Shown here in pieces: positions 45,147 through 53,819 of a stretch of DNA of 64,000 nt. The position numbers and the translations under genes are program-made. Each line of letters starts with the position of its first letter. The stretch's first letter is position 1. The notes below the pieces were generated by a model that made no database searches, had not been told where the DNA came from, and worked only from the letters and a program-made list of their open reading frames with translations. Source of the DNA: Marinimicrococcus sp033875255 (GTDB taxonomy: Bacteria > Pseudomonadota > Alphaproteobacteria > Geminicoccales > Geminicoccaceae); contig JAWZSN010000004.1 in NCBI GenBank assembly GCA_033875255.1, forward strand, positions 1 through 64,000, read 5' to 3'.

Positions 45147-46994
45147 ATGCACCTCTACCGAACGCATCATTGCGGCGAGCTCAGGAAGACCGACGTGGGC
45201 GCCAGCGCCCGCCTGAGCGGCTGGGTTCACAGAAAACGCGATCACGGGCAGCTTCTGTTCGTCGATCTTCGCGATCACACCGGCATCACTCAGGTGGTGT
45301 TCCAGCCCGACACGCCGATCTTCGCCGAGGCGGAGGCCCTGCGGCTGGAAAGCGTGGTCACCGTCACCGGCGCGGTGGTGGCGCGCTCGCCCGAGACTGT
45401 CAACCCGGGCCTGCCGACCGGCGCCATCGAGCTGGTGGCCGAGCGGCTCGAGCTGCGCTCGCACGCCGATGTCCTGCCGCTGCAGGTCAACAGCGACCGC
45501 GAGCAGCCCGAGGAGACGCGGCTCGCCTACCGTTTCCTCGACCTGCGTCGCGACAAGATGCAGCGCAACATCCGCCTGCGCTCGGCGATCATCGCCAGCA
45601 TCAGGCGGCGGATGCACGAGCAGGGCTTCACCGAGTTCCAGACGCCGATCCTCACTGCGTCGAGCCCCGAGGGGGCGCGTGACTTCCTCGTGCCCTCGCG
45701 GTTGCATCCGGGCCGTTTCTACGCGCTGCCACAGGCGCCGCAGCAGTACAAGCAGCTCTACATGATGTCCGGCTTCGACCGGTACTTCCAGATAGCACCC
45801 TGCTTCCGCGACGAGGACGCCCGCGCCGACCGCAGCCCCGGCGAGTTCTACCAGCTCGACGTGGAGATGGCGTTCGTCGAGCAGGAGGACGTGTTCGCGG
45901 CGGTCGAGCCGGTGATGCACGGCGTGTTCGAGGAGTTCAAGCCCGAGGGCTGGACGGTCACGCCGGCGCCGTTCCCGCACATCACCTACCGCGACGCCAT
46001 GCTCAAATACGGCGTCGACAAGCCCGATCTCAGGAACCCGATCGAGATCGCCGACGTCTCGGAGGTCTTCCGCGGCAGCGCCTTCAAGGTGTTCGCCGGG
46101 GCCGTGGAGAAGGGCTCGGTGGTCCGCGCCATTCCCGCACCCGGAGCGGTGGGCCGGCCGCGCAGCTTCTTCGACGGCATGGTGGGCTATGCGCAGAGCC
46201 TGGGCGCTCCGGGCCTGGGCTGGATCGCCTTCGCCGAGGACGGTGCGAAGGGCCCCATCGCCAAGTTCCTCGACGAGGAGCGGCTGGAGAAGCTCAAGGA
46301 GCTCGCCGGGCTCCGGACGGGCGATGCCGTCTTCTTCGCCTGCGACAAGGAGCTGGCGGCCGCCAAGCTCGCCGGTGCGGCGCGCCTGCGGATCGGCGAC
46401 GAGCTCGACATCTGCGAGAAGAATACCTACCGCTTCTGCTGGATCGTCGACTTCCCGATGTACGAGTGGGACGAGGATCTCAAGCAGGTGGCGTTCTCGC
46501 ACAACCCGTTCTCGATGCCCCAGGGCGGGCTCGAGGCGCTGGAGAGCAAGGACCCGCTGGATATCCTGGCCTTCCAGTACGACATCGTGTGCAACGGCAC
46601 CGAGCTCTCCTCGGGCGCCATCCGTAACCATCGCCCGGACATCATGGAGAAGGCCTTCGCCATCGCCGGCTACCCCGCCGACGAGCTGGAGAAGCGGTTC
46701 GGCGGCATGCTCAAGGCGCTGCGCTACGGCGCGCCGCCGCATGGCGGCATCGCCCCGGGCCTCGACCGGATCGTGATGCTGCTGGCCGACACGCCCAATC
46801 TCCGCGAGGTCACCGCCTTCCCGCTCTCGCAGCGGGCCGAGGAGCTGCTGCTGGGCGCCCCCTCGACGGTGAGCGAGAAGCAGCTCAAGGAGCTCAACAT
46901 CCAGCTCAGCCTCGCCGCCCGCGAGAAGCTGCGCGAGGAGCAGGAGCAGGCCCTGCAGGAGGGCACGGCCGGCGGCGAGGCGGCCGGGGGCTGA
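45147..46994 (+). CDS. aspS: Aspartate-tRNA ligase
   Basis: A class II synthetase of 615 residues from the ATG at 45147 (MHLYRTHHCGELRKTDVGASARLSGWVHRKRDHG), the typical bacterial start. An N-terminal OB anticodon domain (1-110), then catalytic core motif 2 (FDRYFQIAPCFRDEDARADRSPGEFYQLDVEM), a bacterial GAD insertion (about 310-425) and motif 3 (GGIAPGLDRIVMLL). The C-terminal tail is Glu/Gln/Gly-rich. Whether it is discriminating cannot be told here because gatCAB and asnS are not in view. The helicase gene overlaps its end. Confidence 0.98.
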   Translation: MHLYRTHHCGELRKTDVGASARLSGWVHRKRDHGQLLFVDLRDHTGITQVVFQPDTPIFAEAEALRLESVVTVTGAVVARSPETVNPGLPTGAIELVAERLELRSHADVLPLQVNSDREQPEETRLAYRFLDLRRDKMQRNIRLRSAIIASIRRRMHEQGFTEFQTPILTASSPEGARDFLVPSRLHPGRFYALPQAPQQYKQLYMMSGFDRYFQIAPCFRDEDARADRSPGEFYQLDVEMAFVEQEDVFAAVEPVMHGVFEEFKPEGWTVTPAPFPHITYRDAMLKYGVDKPDLRNPIEIADVSEVFRGSAFKVFAGAVEKGSVVRAIPAPGAVGRPRSFFDGMVGYAQSLGAPGLGWIAFAEDGAKGPIAKFLDEERLEKLKELAGLRTGDAVFFACDKELAAAKLAGAARLRIGDELDICEKNTYRFCWIVDFPMYEWDEDLKQVAFSHNPFSMPQGGLEALESKDPLDILAFQYDIVCNGTELSSGAIRNHRPDIMEKAFAIAGYPADELEKRFGGMLKALRYGAPPHGGIAPGLDRIVMLLADTPNLREVTAFPLSQRAEELLLGAPSTVSEKQLKELNIQLSLAAREKLREEQEQALQEGTAGGEAAGG

Positions 46995-49060
46995 GTGGCG
47001 CAGCGGATCATCTGGACGGGCTGAACGAGGCGCAGCGGCGGGCGGTGGTGCATGGCATCACCCCCGGCGCGGCGGCCACACCCGGCCCGCCGCTCCTGGT
47101 GATCGCCGGGGCGGGCACCGGCAAGACCAAGACCCTGGCGCACCGGGTCGCGCATCTGCTCCTCAACGGCGCGGATCCGCGGCGCATCCTCCTTTTGACC
47201 TTCACCCGGCGCGCTGCCCAGACGATGATCCGCCGGGTCGAGCGGATCACGGCGGCTGCGCGGGAAGGCCGGCCGGGGTCGGCCGCCGCCATCGACTGGG
47301 CGGGGACCTTTCACGCCGTCGCCAACCGCCTGCTGCGGCTCCACGCGCCGGGTATCGGTCTCGCCGAGGACTTCACGCTGCTCGACCGCAGCGACAGCGC
47401 CGATCTCATGGACGTGGTGCGCGACGAGCTGCGCCTCGCCCGCACCGACCGGCGCTTTCCCCGCAAAGGCACCTGCCTCGCGATCTACTCCTATGCGGTC
47501 AATGCCCAGGCGGCGCTGCCGGCGGTGCTGGAAGGGCAGTTTCCGTGGTGCGCCGAATGGGCCGACGAGCTCAAGGGGCTCTTTCGCGCCTATGTCGCGG
47601 AAAAGCAGCGCCAGAACCTGCTCGATTACGACGACCTGCTTCTCTATTGGGAGCTGATGATGCGCGTGCCCGGGCTCGCCGCCGAGGTCGGAGCACGGTT
47701 CGATCACGTGCTGGTCGATGAATACCAGGACACCAATCTCCTCCAGGCCTCGATCCTGGGCGGGCTCAAGCCCGAAGGGCGCGGCCTGACGGTGGTCGGT
47801 GACGACGCCCAGTCGATCTATGCGTTCCGGGCTGCCAGTGTGCGCAACATCCTGGATTTCCCCGAGCGCTTCTCCCCGCCTGCCGCGATCGTCCGGCTCC
47901 AGGCCAACTACCGCTCGACCCAGCCCCTGCTCGATGCCGCCAACGCCATGATCGCCCTCGCCGCCGAGGGTTTCGAGAAGGAGCTGTCGGCCGCCCGCGG
48001 CGGCGGCGCGCGGCCGCTTCTCGTGGCGGTGCGCGAGGAGGCCGAGCAGGTCGACTGGGTGATCGGAAGGCTGCTCGCCAACCGCGAGGCCGGCATGCGG
48101 CTCAAGGACCAGGCCGTCTTGATGCGCGCCTCCAGCCACAGCGCCGCGCTCGAGCTGGAGCTGGTCCGGCGCAACGTTCCCTACGTCAAGTTCGGCGGGC
48201 TGCGCTTTCTCGAGGCGGCGCACATCAAGGACGTGCTGGCCTTCTTGCGCTGGGCGGAGAACCCGCGCGACCGCATTGCCGCCTTCCGCACGCTGCAGCT
48301 CCTGCCTGGCATCGGCCCGGGCCATGCCCGCCGCCTGGGCGAGGCGCTGGAGCCCACCCGGAGCGGCCTTGCGGGCCTTGCCGGGCTGCGGCCGCCGCAG
48401 GCCGCCGCCGATCTCTGGCCCGCCTTCGCGGATCTTCTGGCAGACCTGGCGGCGTGCCGCGAATGGGCCGGGCAGATCGAGCGGGTGCGGCGGTTCTACG
48501 ACCCGCTGCTGCCCGAGCTGCACGAGAATCCGCGACCGCGGCTTTTGGACCTCGACCAGCTGGAGACGCTGGCCGGGCGCTTTGCCACCCGCGAGCGGTT
48601 CCTGACCGAGCTGGCGCTCGATCCGCCCGAGACCACCGGCGACGAGGCGGGGGCGCCGCTCAAGGACGAGGACTGGCTTACCCTCTCGACCATCCACTCC
48701 GCCAAGGGCCAGGAGTGGAAAGCGGTGTTCGTGCTCAACATTGTCGACGGCTGCATCCCCTCCGACATGGCGACCGGCACGCCTGCCGAGATCGAGGAGG
48801 AGAGGCGGCTGCTCTATGTCGCCATGACCCGGGCCCGCGACGAGCTGTGCCTGATGCAGCCCGAGCGTTTCTTCGTGGGCCGCCAGGCGCGCTTCGGCGA
48901 CCGCTTCGTGCGCGCAACCCGCACCCGCTTCCTGCCCGACGCCCTGCTGCCGCTCTTCGAGCGCCGCGTCGCCGGCGCCATCCCCGTGGGCGAGCGCGCC
49001 GGCGCCGCCTCCGGTCCCCCGGTCGACCTCGCGGCCCAGCTCCGCGGGATGTGGGACTAG
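46991..49060 (+). CDS. UvrD/Rep-family ATP-dependent DNA helicase
   Basis: An SF1A helicase of about 689 residues. The Q motif LDGLNEAQRRAV lies at the very start, then motif I LLVIAGAGTGKTKTLAHR, Ia LTFTRRAAQTM, II (LVDEYQDTN), III GLTVVGDDAQSIYAFRAAS, IV LQANYRSTQ, V TLSTIHSAKGQEW and VI LLYVAMTRARDEL. Homology runs upstream of the first ATG/GTG-type start (GTG 47045) to about 46994, so the true start is upstream. The only in-frame candidate is CTG at 46991, overlapping the aspS stop, which suggests translational coupling. The exact start is inferred. The family acts in repair or replication restart; it is shorter than UvrD (about 720). Confidence 0.93.
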   Translation: MSGAADHLDGLNEAQRRAVVHGITPGAAATPGPPLLVIAGAGTGKTKTLAHRVAHLLLNGADPRRILLLTFTRRAAQTMIRRVERITAAAREGRPGSAAAIDWAGTFHAVANRLLRLHAPGIGLAEDFTLLDRSDSADLMDVVRDELRLARTDRRFPRKGTCLAIYSYAVNAQAALPAVLEGQFPWCAEWADELKGLFRAYVAEKQRQNLLDYDDLLLYWELMMRVPGLAAEVGARFDHVLVDEYQDTNLLQASILGGLKPEGRGLTVVGDDAQSIYAFRAASVRNILDFPERFSPPAAIVRLQANYRSTQPLLDAANAMIALAAEGFEKELSAARGGGARPLLVAVREEAEQVDWVIGRLLANREAGMRLKDQAVLMRASSHSAALELELVRRNVPYVKFGGLRFLEAAHIKDVLAFLRWAENPRDRIAAFRTLQLLPGIGPGHARRLGEALEPTRSGLAGLAGLRPPQAAADLWPAFADLLADLAACREWAGQIERVRRFYDPLLPELHENPRPRLLDLDQLETLAGRFATRERFLTELALDPPETTGDEAGAPLKDEDWLTLSTIHSAKGQEWKAVFVLNIVDGCIPSDMATGTPAEIEEERRLLYVAMTRARDELCLMQPERFFVGRQARFGDRFVRATRTRFLPDALLPLFERRVAGAIPVGERAGAASGPPVDLAAQLRGMWD

Positions 49061-49196
49061 CCTGCCGGCCCGGCCATCCCCGGAGCGTGCAGGGCAAGGC
49101 GCCGTTACAGCACTGTCCCAGCCGATCGAATCGAGGGTTTCCCTTCGGGCTGCGGTTCTGGCTCAAGATATCGGCCGGGGGAGGAGGCCGGCTCGC
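49061..49196. other. Intergenic, no gene seen
   Basis: 136 bases between the helicase and the transposase remnant. I see no clear terminal inverted repeat for the insertion sequence, which suggests its left end has decayed. Confidence 0.4.
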
Positions 49197-50308
49197 ATGG
49201 CGAGAATGCTGTCCCTCGATCCTCGCCTCCGGGTCCTCGGGGCGGTGGCGGAGGGTGCCAGTCACCGCGCGGCGGCGGCGCGGTTCGCCGTCAGCGCTGC
49301 CGGCATGAGCCGGTAGCGGGCGCTGGAGCGGACGCCGGGCGATGCCCGTCCCGGCCCGCTCGGCGGCGACCGCCGCTTCGCCCGCATCGAGGCGCAGGGC
49401 GGGCTGATCCGCGAGTTTCTGGCGGCGACACCGGAGTTCACCAGCGGGGAGCTTCGCGCCGCCCTGGCTGCTCGCCGCCACCGTTTCGGCTGCGGCACGC
49501 TGCAGCGGCTCCTCCGCCGTCACGCCCTGACGCGAAAGAACGGCCGGGCACGCGGCAGGGCAGGACCGCGCCCACCTCCTGGAGCGCCGGCAGGCCTGGT
49601 GCTACGGCCGGACGGATCGCGATCCCCGGCGGCTGGTGCTCGTCGATGCTCGAGGGCAGCGCTCCCGAGGAGGCGCAGACAGACATGGCCCGCACGCCCG
49701 GATGCTGCCCGCAGGGCGCGCGGTTGCCCCGGCCTCATGGCAGGCGTCCGCAGCCGGTTCACGGTTCTTCGACCTTGGCCGCGGCATTGTCCTGGATGGT
49801 GGGAGAGGTGCCACCGCAGGAGTCTCGCGGCGGCGGAGTCCCACCCCGGCAGGATGCGTGGGCCGGGTTAAGACGCCGTGAACGTCGCACGGGCTTTGCG
49901 CACAGCCACCGGATGACGAGCACCTTCACCGGCGCCCTGACGATGCGTGGCATGATCGCGGCTGATGCGCTCCGGGATGCGAGCAACCCCAGAGCCTTCG
50001 AGGCCTGTGTGGAGGAGGTGCTCGTGCCCGGGCTGCGGTGCGGCGACATCGTGATCATGGGCAACGTGACCAGCCCAGAGTGATCGCGCAGACGCGCCCT
50101 CCTCGAGGGAGCTGGCGCCAGCTTTCCGTTCCTTCCACCATCGCTCGGCCCCACCGGGAACGCCTTCGCGGGCTCCGGAGAAGGCTCCGGAAGGCCGCCC
50201 CCTCGGACTTTCGACGGTTTCCCGGCCGCCATCGGCCGCATCGCCAGTGCCTTCACCCCAGCCGGATGCGCCAACCGCTTCAGGGCCTGCGGCTATGCTC
50301 CAGACTGA
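49197..50308 (+). pseudogene. Decayed IS630-family transposase
   Basis: Fragments in three frames cover a whole IS630-type transposase. Helix-turn-helix part: ARMLSLDPRLRVLGAV and SHRAAAARFAVSAAGMSR, ended by TAG at 49314-49316 where a Trp codon is expected. Then GGDRRFARIEAQGGLIREFL and LQRLLRRHALTRKKN. In a shifted frame LERRQAWCYGRTDRDPRRLV, then QTDMARTPGCCPQGARLPRP. After an inserted repeat element, MTSTFTGALTMRGMIA and EEVLVPGLRCGDIVIMGN. The end is FDGFPAAIGRIASAFTPAGC then ANRFRACGYAPD and a stop. The catalytic Asp in VIMDN is Gly. It is non-functional. The ends of the insertion sequence itself are not recognisable. Confidence 0.85.
49757..49883 (-). mobile_element. MITE-like repeat element inserted in the transposase remnant
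   Basis: A 127-bp stretch bounded by GTTCACGG (49757-49764) and CCGTGAAC (49876-49883), perfect 8-bp inverted repeats. Read on the minus strand it follows the first half of the array unit in order: GTTCACGGCGTCTT, GCATCCTGCCGGGGTGGGAC, TCCGCCGCCGCGA, CCACCATCC, GTGAAC. It splits the transposase between the codons for PHG (VPHGHR-type motif) and those for HSHRMTSTF, so it looks like an insertion into a coding sequence. It encodes nothing of its own; movement would need a transposase acting in trans. A target duplication is not clear. Confidence 0.65.
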
Positions 50309-50451
50309 TCGGATTCCGCTCTAACCATACCTGGTCGGATCAACGGAAGCTGGCGGCGGGTGGCTCGTTTGCGAGTGGCAGGCAGCCGGTTCCGGCATGG
50401 GACGCAGCGGCGGCCCGGCTGTAGACTGCGCGAAACGGGAGGCGGTCTGCA
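50309..50451. other. Intergenic, upstream of MFS gene
   Basis: 143 bases with no gene. A GGGAGGCGG lies just before the ATG at 50452 and is a good ribosome site. Confidence 0.4.
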
Positions 50452-51642
50452 ATGTCAAACAGCCTGGCGCTGCGATTCCTCAACGTCGCGCATTTTCTCG
50501 ACCATTTCTTCCTGCTCGTGTTTCCGACCGCGGTCCTCGCCATCCATGTCGAGTGGGGCATGAGCTACGCCGATACGCTGGCCCTGGCGACACCCGCCTT
50601 CGTGCTCTTCGCGCTGGCGACCTATCCCTGCGGCTGGCTTGGCGACCGCTGGGGCGGCGTGCCGATGATGCGGCTGTTCTTCCTGGGGCTCGGCGCCGCA
50701 TCCGTGGCCACGGGCTTTGCCGAGGGGCCGCTGTCCCTGTCGCTGGGCCTTGCCGCCATCGGCCTGTTCGCCGCGATCTACCACCCGGTTGCCACGGCCA
50801 TGGTGGTGCAGCTCGCGGAGCGGCCCGGGCGGGAGCTGGGCATCAATGGTGTATGGGGCAATCTGGGCGTGGCGCTGGCGGCGGCGATCACCGCCGGGCT
50901 CACTGCCTGGGCCGGCTGGCGCATGGCCTTTTTGGTCCCCGGTGCGGTGACCCTGGCGCTGGGGGTGGCCTATCTCCTCTTCTCGCGCAGGCCGGTGGCC
51001 ACGGCCGCCGGCGGACGCGGGGCAGAGCGGAAGAGCTTCTCGATGGACCCGCGCGACCAGCGACGCGTGTTCTTCGTGGTGGCGGTCTCGGCGCTTTTGG
51101 GCGGGCTGGTCTTCAACGGCGTCACCATCGCCCTTCCCAAGCTGTTCGAGGAGCGCCTCGACGTGGAGGCGCTGGGGCTCGTGGGGGTCGGGGCGGTGAC
51201 CACCGGGGTCTTTCTCGCCGCCTCCTTCACCCAGCTCTTCACCGGCAGCCTGATCGACCGGCTGGGCCCGCGGCCGCTGCTGCTGGCCGGACTCGGCCTG
51301 CAGGCGCCGCTGCTGCTCCTCCTGGGCCTGCTGGGCGGGGCCGCGGTGGTGCCGCCTGCGGTGCCGCTGATGCTGGTGGTGTTCGGGGTGATCCCGGTCT
51401 CGAGCTGGCTCTTGGGCCGCTACGTCGCCCCCGAGTGGCGCTCGCGGGCGTACGGGCTGCAGTTCCTGCTGGCGCTGGGCGTCAACGCCTTCGTCGTGCC
51501 GATGATCTCGGGGCTGCATGCCGGCACCGGCGGCTCGGCCGCGCTCTTCGTGCTGATGGCCGCCATGGCCGCGCTGCAGTTCCTGGCTGCCCTGGTCCTC
51601 CCGGGGCGGCGGCCGGCACCTTTGGCGCCAGCCGCCGCCTGA
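50452..51642 (+). CDS. Major facilitator superfamily transporter
   Basis: An inner-membrane protein of 396 residues with about twelve hydrophobic helices. The MFS A-like motif is GWLGDRWGGVPMM (about 61-73) between helices 2 and 3, and the repeat in the second half is GSLIDRLGPRPLLL. GINGVWGNLGVALAAAITAGL in helix 5 is typical of the drug/FSR-like exporters. The central loop (about 186-206) is charged. The substrate is unknown. It is convergent with the FAD oxidase gene. Confidence 0.92.
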   Translation: MSNSLALRFLNVAHFLDHFFLLVFPTAVLAIHVEWGMSYADTLALATPAFVLFALATYPCGWLGDRWGGVPMMRLFFLGLGAASVATGFAEGPLSLSLGLAAIGLFAAIYHPVATAMVVQLAERPGRELGINGVWGNLGVALAAAITAGLTAWAGWRMAFLVPGAVTLALGVAYLLFSRRPVATAAGGRGAERKSFSMDPRDQRRVFFVVAVSALLGGLVFNGVTIALPKLFEERLDVEALGLVGVGAVTTGVFLAASFTQLFTGSLIDRLGPRPLLLAGLGLQAPLLLLLGLLGGAAVVPPAVPLMLVVFGVIPVSSWLLGRYVAPEWRSRAYGLQFLLALGVNAFVVPMISGLHAGTGGSAALFVLMAAMAALQFLAALVLPGRRPAPLAPAAA

Positions 51643-51648
51643 GGGGTC

Positions 51649-53034
51649 TCAGACGCTCAGGATCTTGCCGGGATTGAGGATGTTCTTGGGGTCGATCGCC
51701 CGCTTGAGGGTCACCATCAAGGCGATCTCCTCGGGCGTCCGGGCATAGGCGAAATAGGGTTTTTTCAGCGTTCCGATGCCGTGCTCGGCCGAGACCGTGC
51801 CGCCGCGCTCGCGGACCAGCCCGTAGACGATCTTCGAGATCTCGTCATAGGGCTGCGGGTCGTGGCCCGGGGCGTGCGCCACCACATGGAGATTGCCGTC
51901 GCCGACATGGCCGAAGCAGACGGTGGCAGCACCCGGGAAACGCGCTTCCATGGCCTGCTCGCAGGCGAGAGCGTACTCGTCCATGAGCTGGGTCGGCAGG
52001 CCGATGTCGTAGCCCACATGGCCGCCGAGGATCTGGTCCCACTCGGCCACCGCGTCGCGCAGCGCCCAAAACGCCTTGATGTCGCCCTGCGACTGGGCCA
52101 CCGCGGCGTCCTCGATCACCCCTTCCTCCATCATGCGCTCGAGGAACGACTCGAAGCGCGGATCGTCGAAGGCGGCGTCCGAGCCCTGCGCCTCGAGCAG
52201 CACGTAACGGCCGTGCCGGCCGGCGAGCGGCGTCCTGACGCCGGTCGCATGCGCGGTGATGAGATCGTAGAAGGACGGCCACATGACCTCGAACGCCGAC
52301 AGCGTGGCGCCGAGCCCGCCGCGCGCCTCGTTCAGCAGGCGCAGCACCGCGTCGAAGTCGGCGAGCCCGCAAAAGGCGGCGGAGACGGTGCGCGGCCGGG
52401 GCCACAGGCGCAGCACCGCGCGGGTGATCACGCCCAGCGTGCCCTCCGAGCCGATGAAGAGCTGCTTGAGGTCGTAGCCGGCATTGTTCTTGAGCATCTT
52501 GTTGAGGCTGTTGACCACCGTGCCGTCCGGCAGCACCACCTCGAGGCCCAGCACCATCTCGCGCGTCATGCCGTAGCGGATCACCCGGTTGCCGCCGGCA
52601 TTGGTCGAAAGATTGCCGCCGATGGCGCAGGAGCCGCGGGCGCCGAGATCGAGCGGGCAGAGAAAGCCCGCCTCGTCGGCCGCCTTCTGGACCGCTTCCA
52701 GCGGCGTGCCGGCGCGCACCGTCATGCTGGCGGTGGCAGGGTCGATCTCCTCCACGCCGGTCATCCGCTCGAGGGAAAGGGCGATGCCGCCCTCGACCGG
52801 GCGGCCGCCGCCGCAAAGGCCGGTGAGACCGCCCTGGGGGACGACGGGCGTGCCGTGCTCGTGGCACAGCCGCATGGCCGTGGCGACCTGCTCGGTGGTG
52901 CGCGGCCGCACCAGCGCCAGCGGCAGGACCTCCGGGGCCGTCCAGTCGCGCCGGTTGCGGGCCGGGACATCGTCTCCGGCGCACACGATCTCCTTGCCCA
53001 GCGCCTGCGTCAGCGCCGTCACCACGTCTGTCAT
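51649..53034 (-). CDS. FAD-linked oxidase, GlcD/D-2-hydroxyacid dehydrogenase type
   Basis: A flavoprotein of 461 residues from the ATG at 53034; the open frame to 53139 adds unsupported residues. FAD_binding_4 domain (about 35-215): PLALVRPRTTEQVATAMRLC, VVPQGGLTGLCGGG, LDLGARGSCAIGGNLSTNAGG and IRYGMTREMVLGLEVVLPDG. C-terminal FAD-oxidase domain (about 220-460): GSEGTLGVITRAVLRLWP, FGHVGDGNLHV (metal ligands) and SAEHGIGTLKKPY. Family members oxidise glycolate, D-lactate or D-2-hydroxyglutarate. The single-subunit form, without glcE or glcF nearby, fits a D-2-hydroxyacid dehydrogenase best. Confidence 0.93.
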   Translation of the reverse strand: MTDVVTALTQALGKEIVCAGDDVPARNRRDWTAPEVLPLALVRPRTTEQVATAMRLCHEHGTPVVPQGGLTGLCGGGRPVEGGIALSLERMTGVEEIDPATASMTVRAGTPLEAVQKAADEAGFLCPLDLGARGSCAIGGNLSTNAGGNRVIRYGMTREMVLGLEVVLPDGTVVNSLNKMLKNNAGYDLKQLFIGSEGTLGVITRAVLRLWPRPRTVSAAFCGLADFDAVLRLLNEARGGLGATLSAFEVMWPSFYDLITAHATGVRTPLAGRHGRYVLLEAQGSDAAFDDPRFESFLERMMEEGVIEDAAVAQSQGDIKAFWALRDAVAEWDQILGGHVGYDIGLPTQLMDEYALACEQAMEARFPGAATVCFGHVGDGNLHVVAHAPGHDPQPYDEISKIVYGLVRERGGTVSAEHGIGTLKKPYFAYARTPEEIALMVTLKRAIDPKNILNPGKILSV

Positions 53035-53231
53035 CGTCGTCCTGTCCCCCTGACGTCGCGAGCCGTTCGTCGTCGGCTCGAGGCTTCTCCTACACCCGCA
53101 GCAGGCCCGGTTGAAGCGCGAGCCGGAGGTGGTGGGCATGCAGCGCGTCCGGGGGCGGGGCTTGTCAGAACAGGCGCGTCATGGCCTGCTGCCGGGCAGC
53201 GCGCCGCAGCGGCGCGCCGGGGAGGATCTCG
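53035..53231. other. Divergent intergenic region, oxidase / cupin
   Basis: About 197 bases with no clear gene. A GGAGGATCTCG directly precedes the cupin ATG at 53232. Confidence 0.35.
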
Positions 53232-53678
53232 ATGGCGAGGATGAGCGGGGGCGTCACCGCCTCAAGCGAGGCGTATGAAGGCGTGAGCTGGAATATCCTG
53301 GGCCAGCGCTACACCCTCAAGCAGGCAAGCGAGCATTCGATGGCCTGGGAGTGTCTGCTGCCGCCCGAGGCGTTCGTGCCGCCGCACCTTCACCGCGACC
53401 AGGACGAGTTCTTCTGGATCCTCGAGGGCCAGCTGGAGGTCGAGCTCGACGGCGCCACGCAGACGGCGGCTCCCGGCGATCTGGTGCGGCTGCCGATGAA
53501 GGTGCCGCACGCCTTCCTCAACCGCTCCGGCGCGCCGGTGCGGATGCTCGCCTGGGTGGCCCCGGCAGGCAGGACGCGGGAGTTCTTCGAGAAGGCCAGC
53601 GGGGTCGGCGACCCCGATCAGGTGGTGCGGCTCGCCGCCGAGCACGGAATCGAGTTCGTGCCGCACCCGAAGGCCTGA
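53232..53678 (+). CDS. Cupin-domain protein
   Basis: A small beta-barrel protein of 148 residues from the ATG at 53232. The cupin motif 1 is VPPHLHRDQDEFFWILEGQLEVELDG (HxH..E pattern with His, His and Glu as metal ligands) and motif 2 is GDLVRLPMKVPHAFLNRSG (His). A C-terminal helix-rich tail (RTREFFEKASGVGDPDQVVRLA) resembles quercetinase/germin-like small cupins. The substrate is unknown. Confidence 0.9.
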   Translation: MARMSGGVTASSEAYEGVSWNILGQRYTLKQASEHSMAWECLLPPEAFVPPHLHRDQDEFFWILEGQLEVELDGATQTAAPGDLVRLPMKVPHAFLNRSGAPVRMLAWVAPAGRTREFFEKASGVGDPDQVVRLAAEHGIEFVPHPKA

Positions 53679-53688
53679 AGGCGGGGGA

Positions 53689-53765
53689 TGGTGCGCCCGA
53701 CAGGATTCGAACCTGTGACCCCGGGATTAGGAATCCCGTGCTCTATCCTGCTGAGCTACGGGCGC
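53689..53765 (-). tRNA. tRNA-Arg (anticodon CCU)
   Basis: On the minus strand the cloverleaf is complete. The acceptor stem GCGCCCG pairs with CGGGCGC, the D arm is in TAGCTCAGCAGGATAGAGCA, and the anticodon arm CGGGA-TTCCTAA-TCCCG gives anticodon CCU, decoding AGG. The T arm is in CAGGTTCGAATCCTG. The discriminator is A and the 3' CCA is encoded (53689-53691). 77 bases with CCA. AGG is a rare codon at this GC content. An overlapping plus-strand frame is the usual antisense artefact. Confidence 0.97.
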
Positions 53766-53819
53766 GCCCGCGGCGAGCTATACCAGCCCCGGGCCTGCCG
53801 CCGCAAGGCTCGCCGCGCG

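Noticed and set aside
49742..49900. Target-site duplication flanking the inserted repeat element
   Set aside because: The flanks (CCTCATGGCA and GCGCACAGCC) are similar only at the codon level. Decay is too advanced to call a duplication.
53688..53819. N-terminal extension of the nuclease-like frame reading TGFEPVTPGLGIP-type sequence
   Set aside because: This is the well-known antisense translation of a tRNA gene; the tRNA-Arg lies at 53689-53765 on the other strand. The CDS was started after it.
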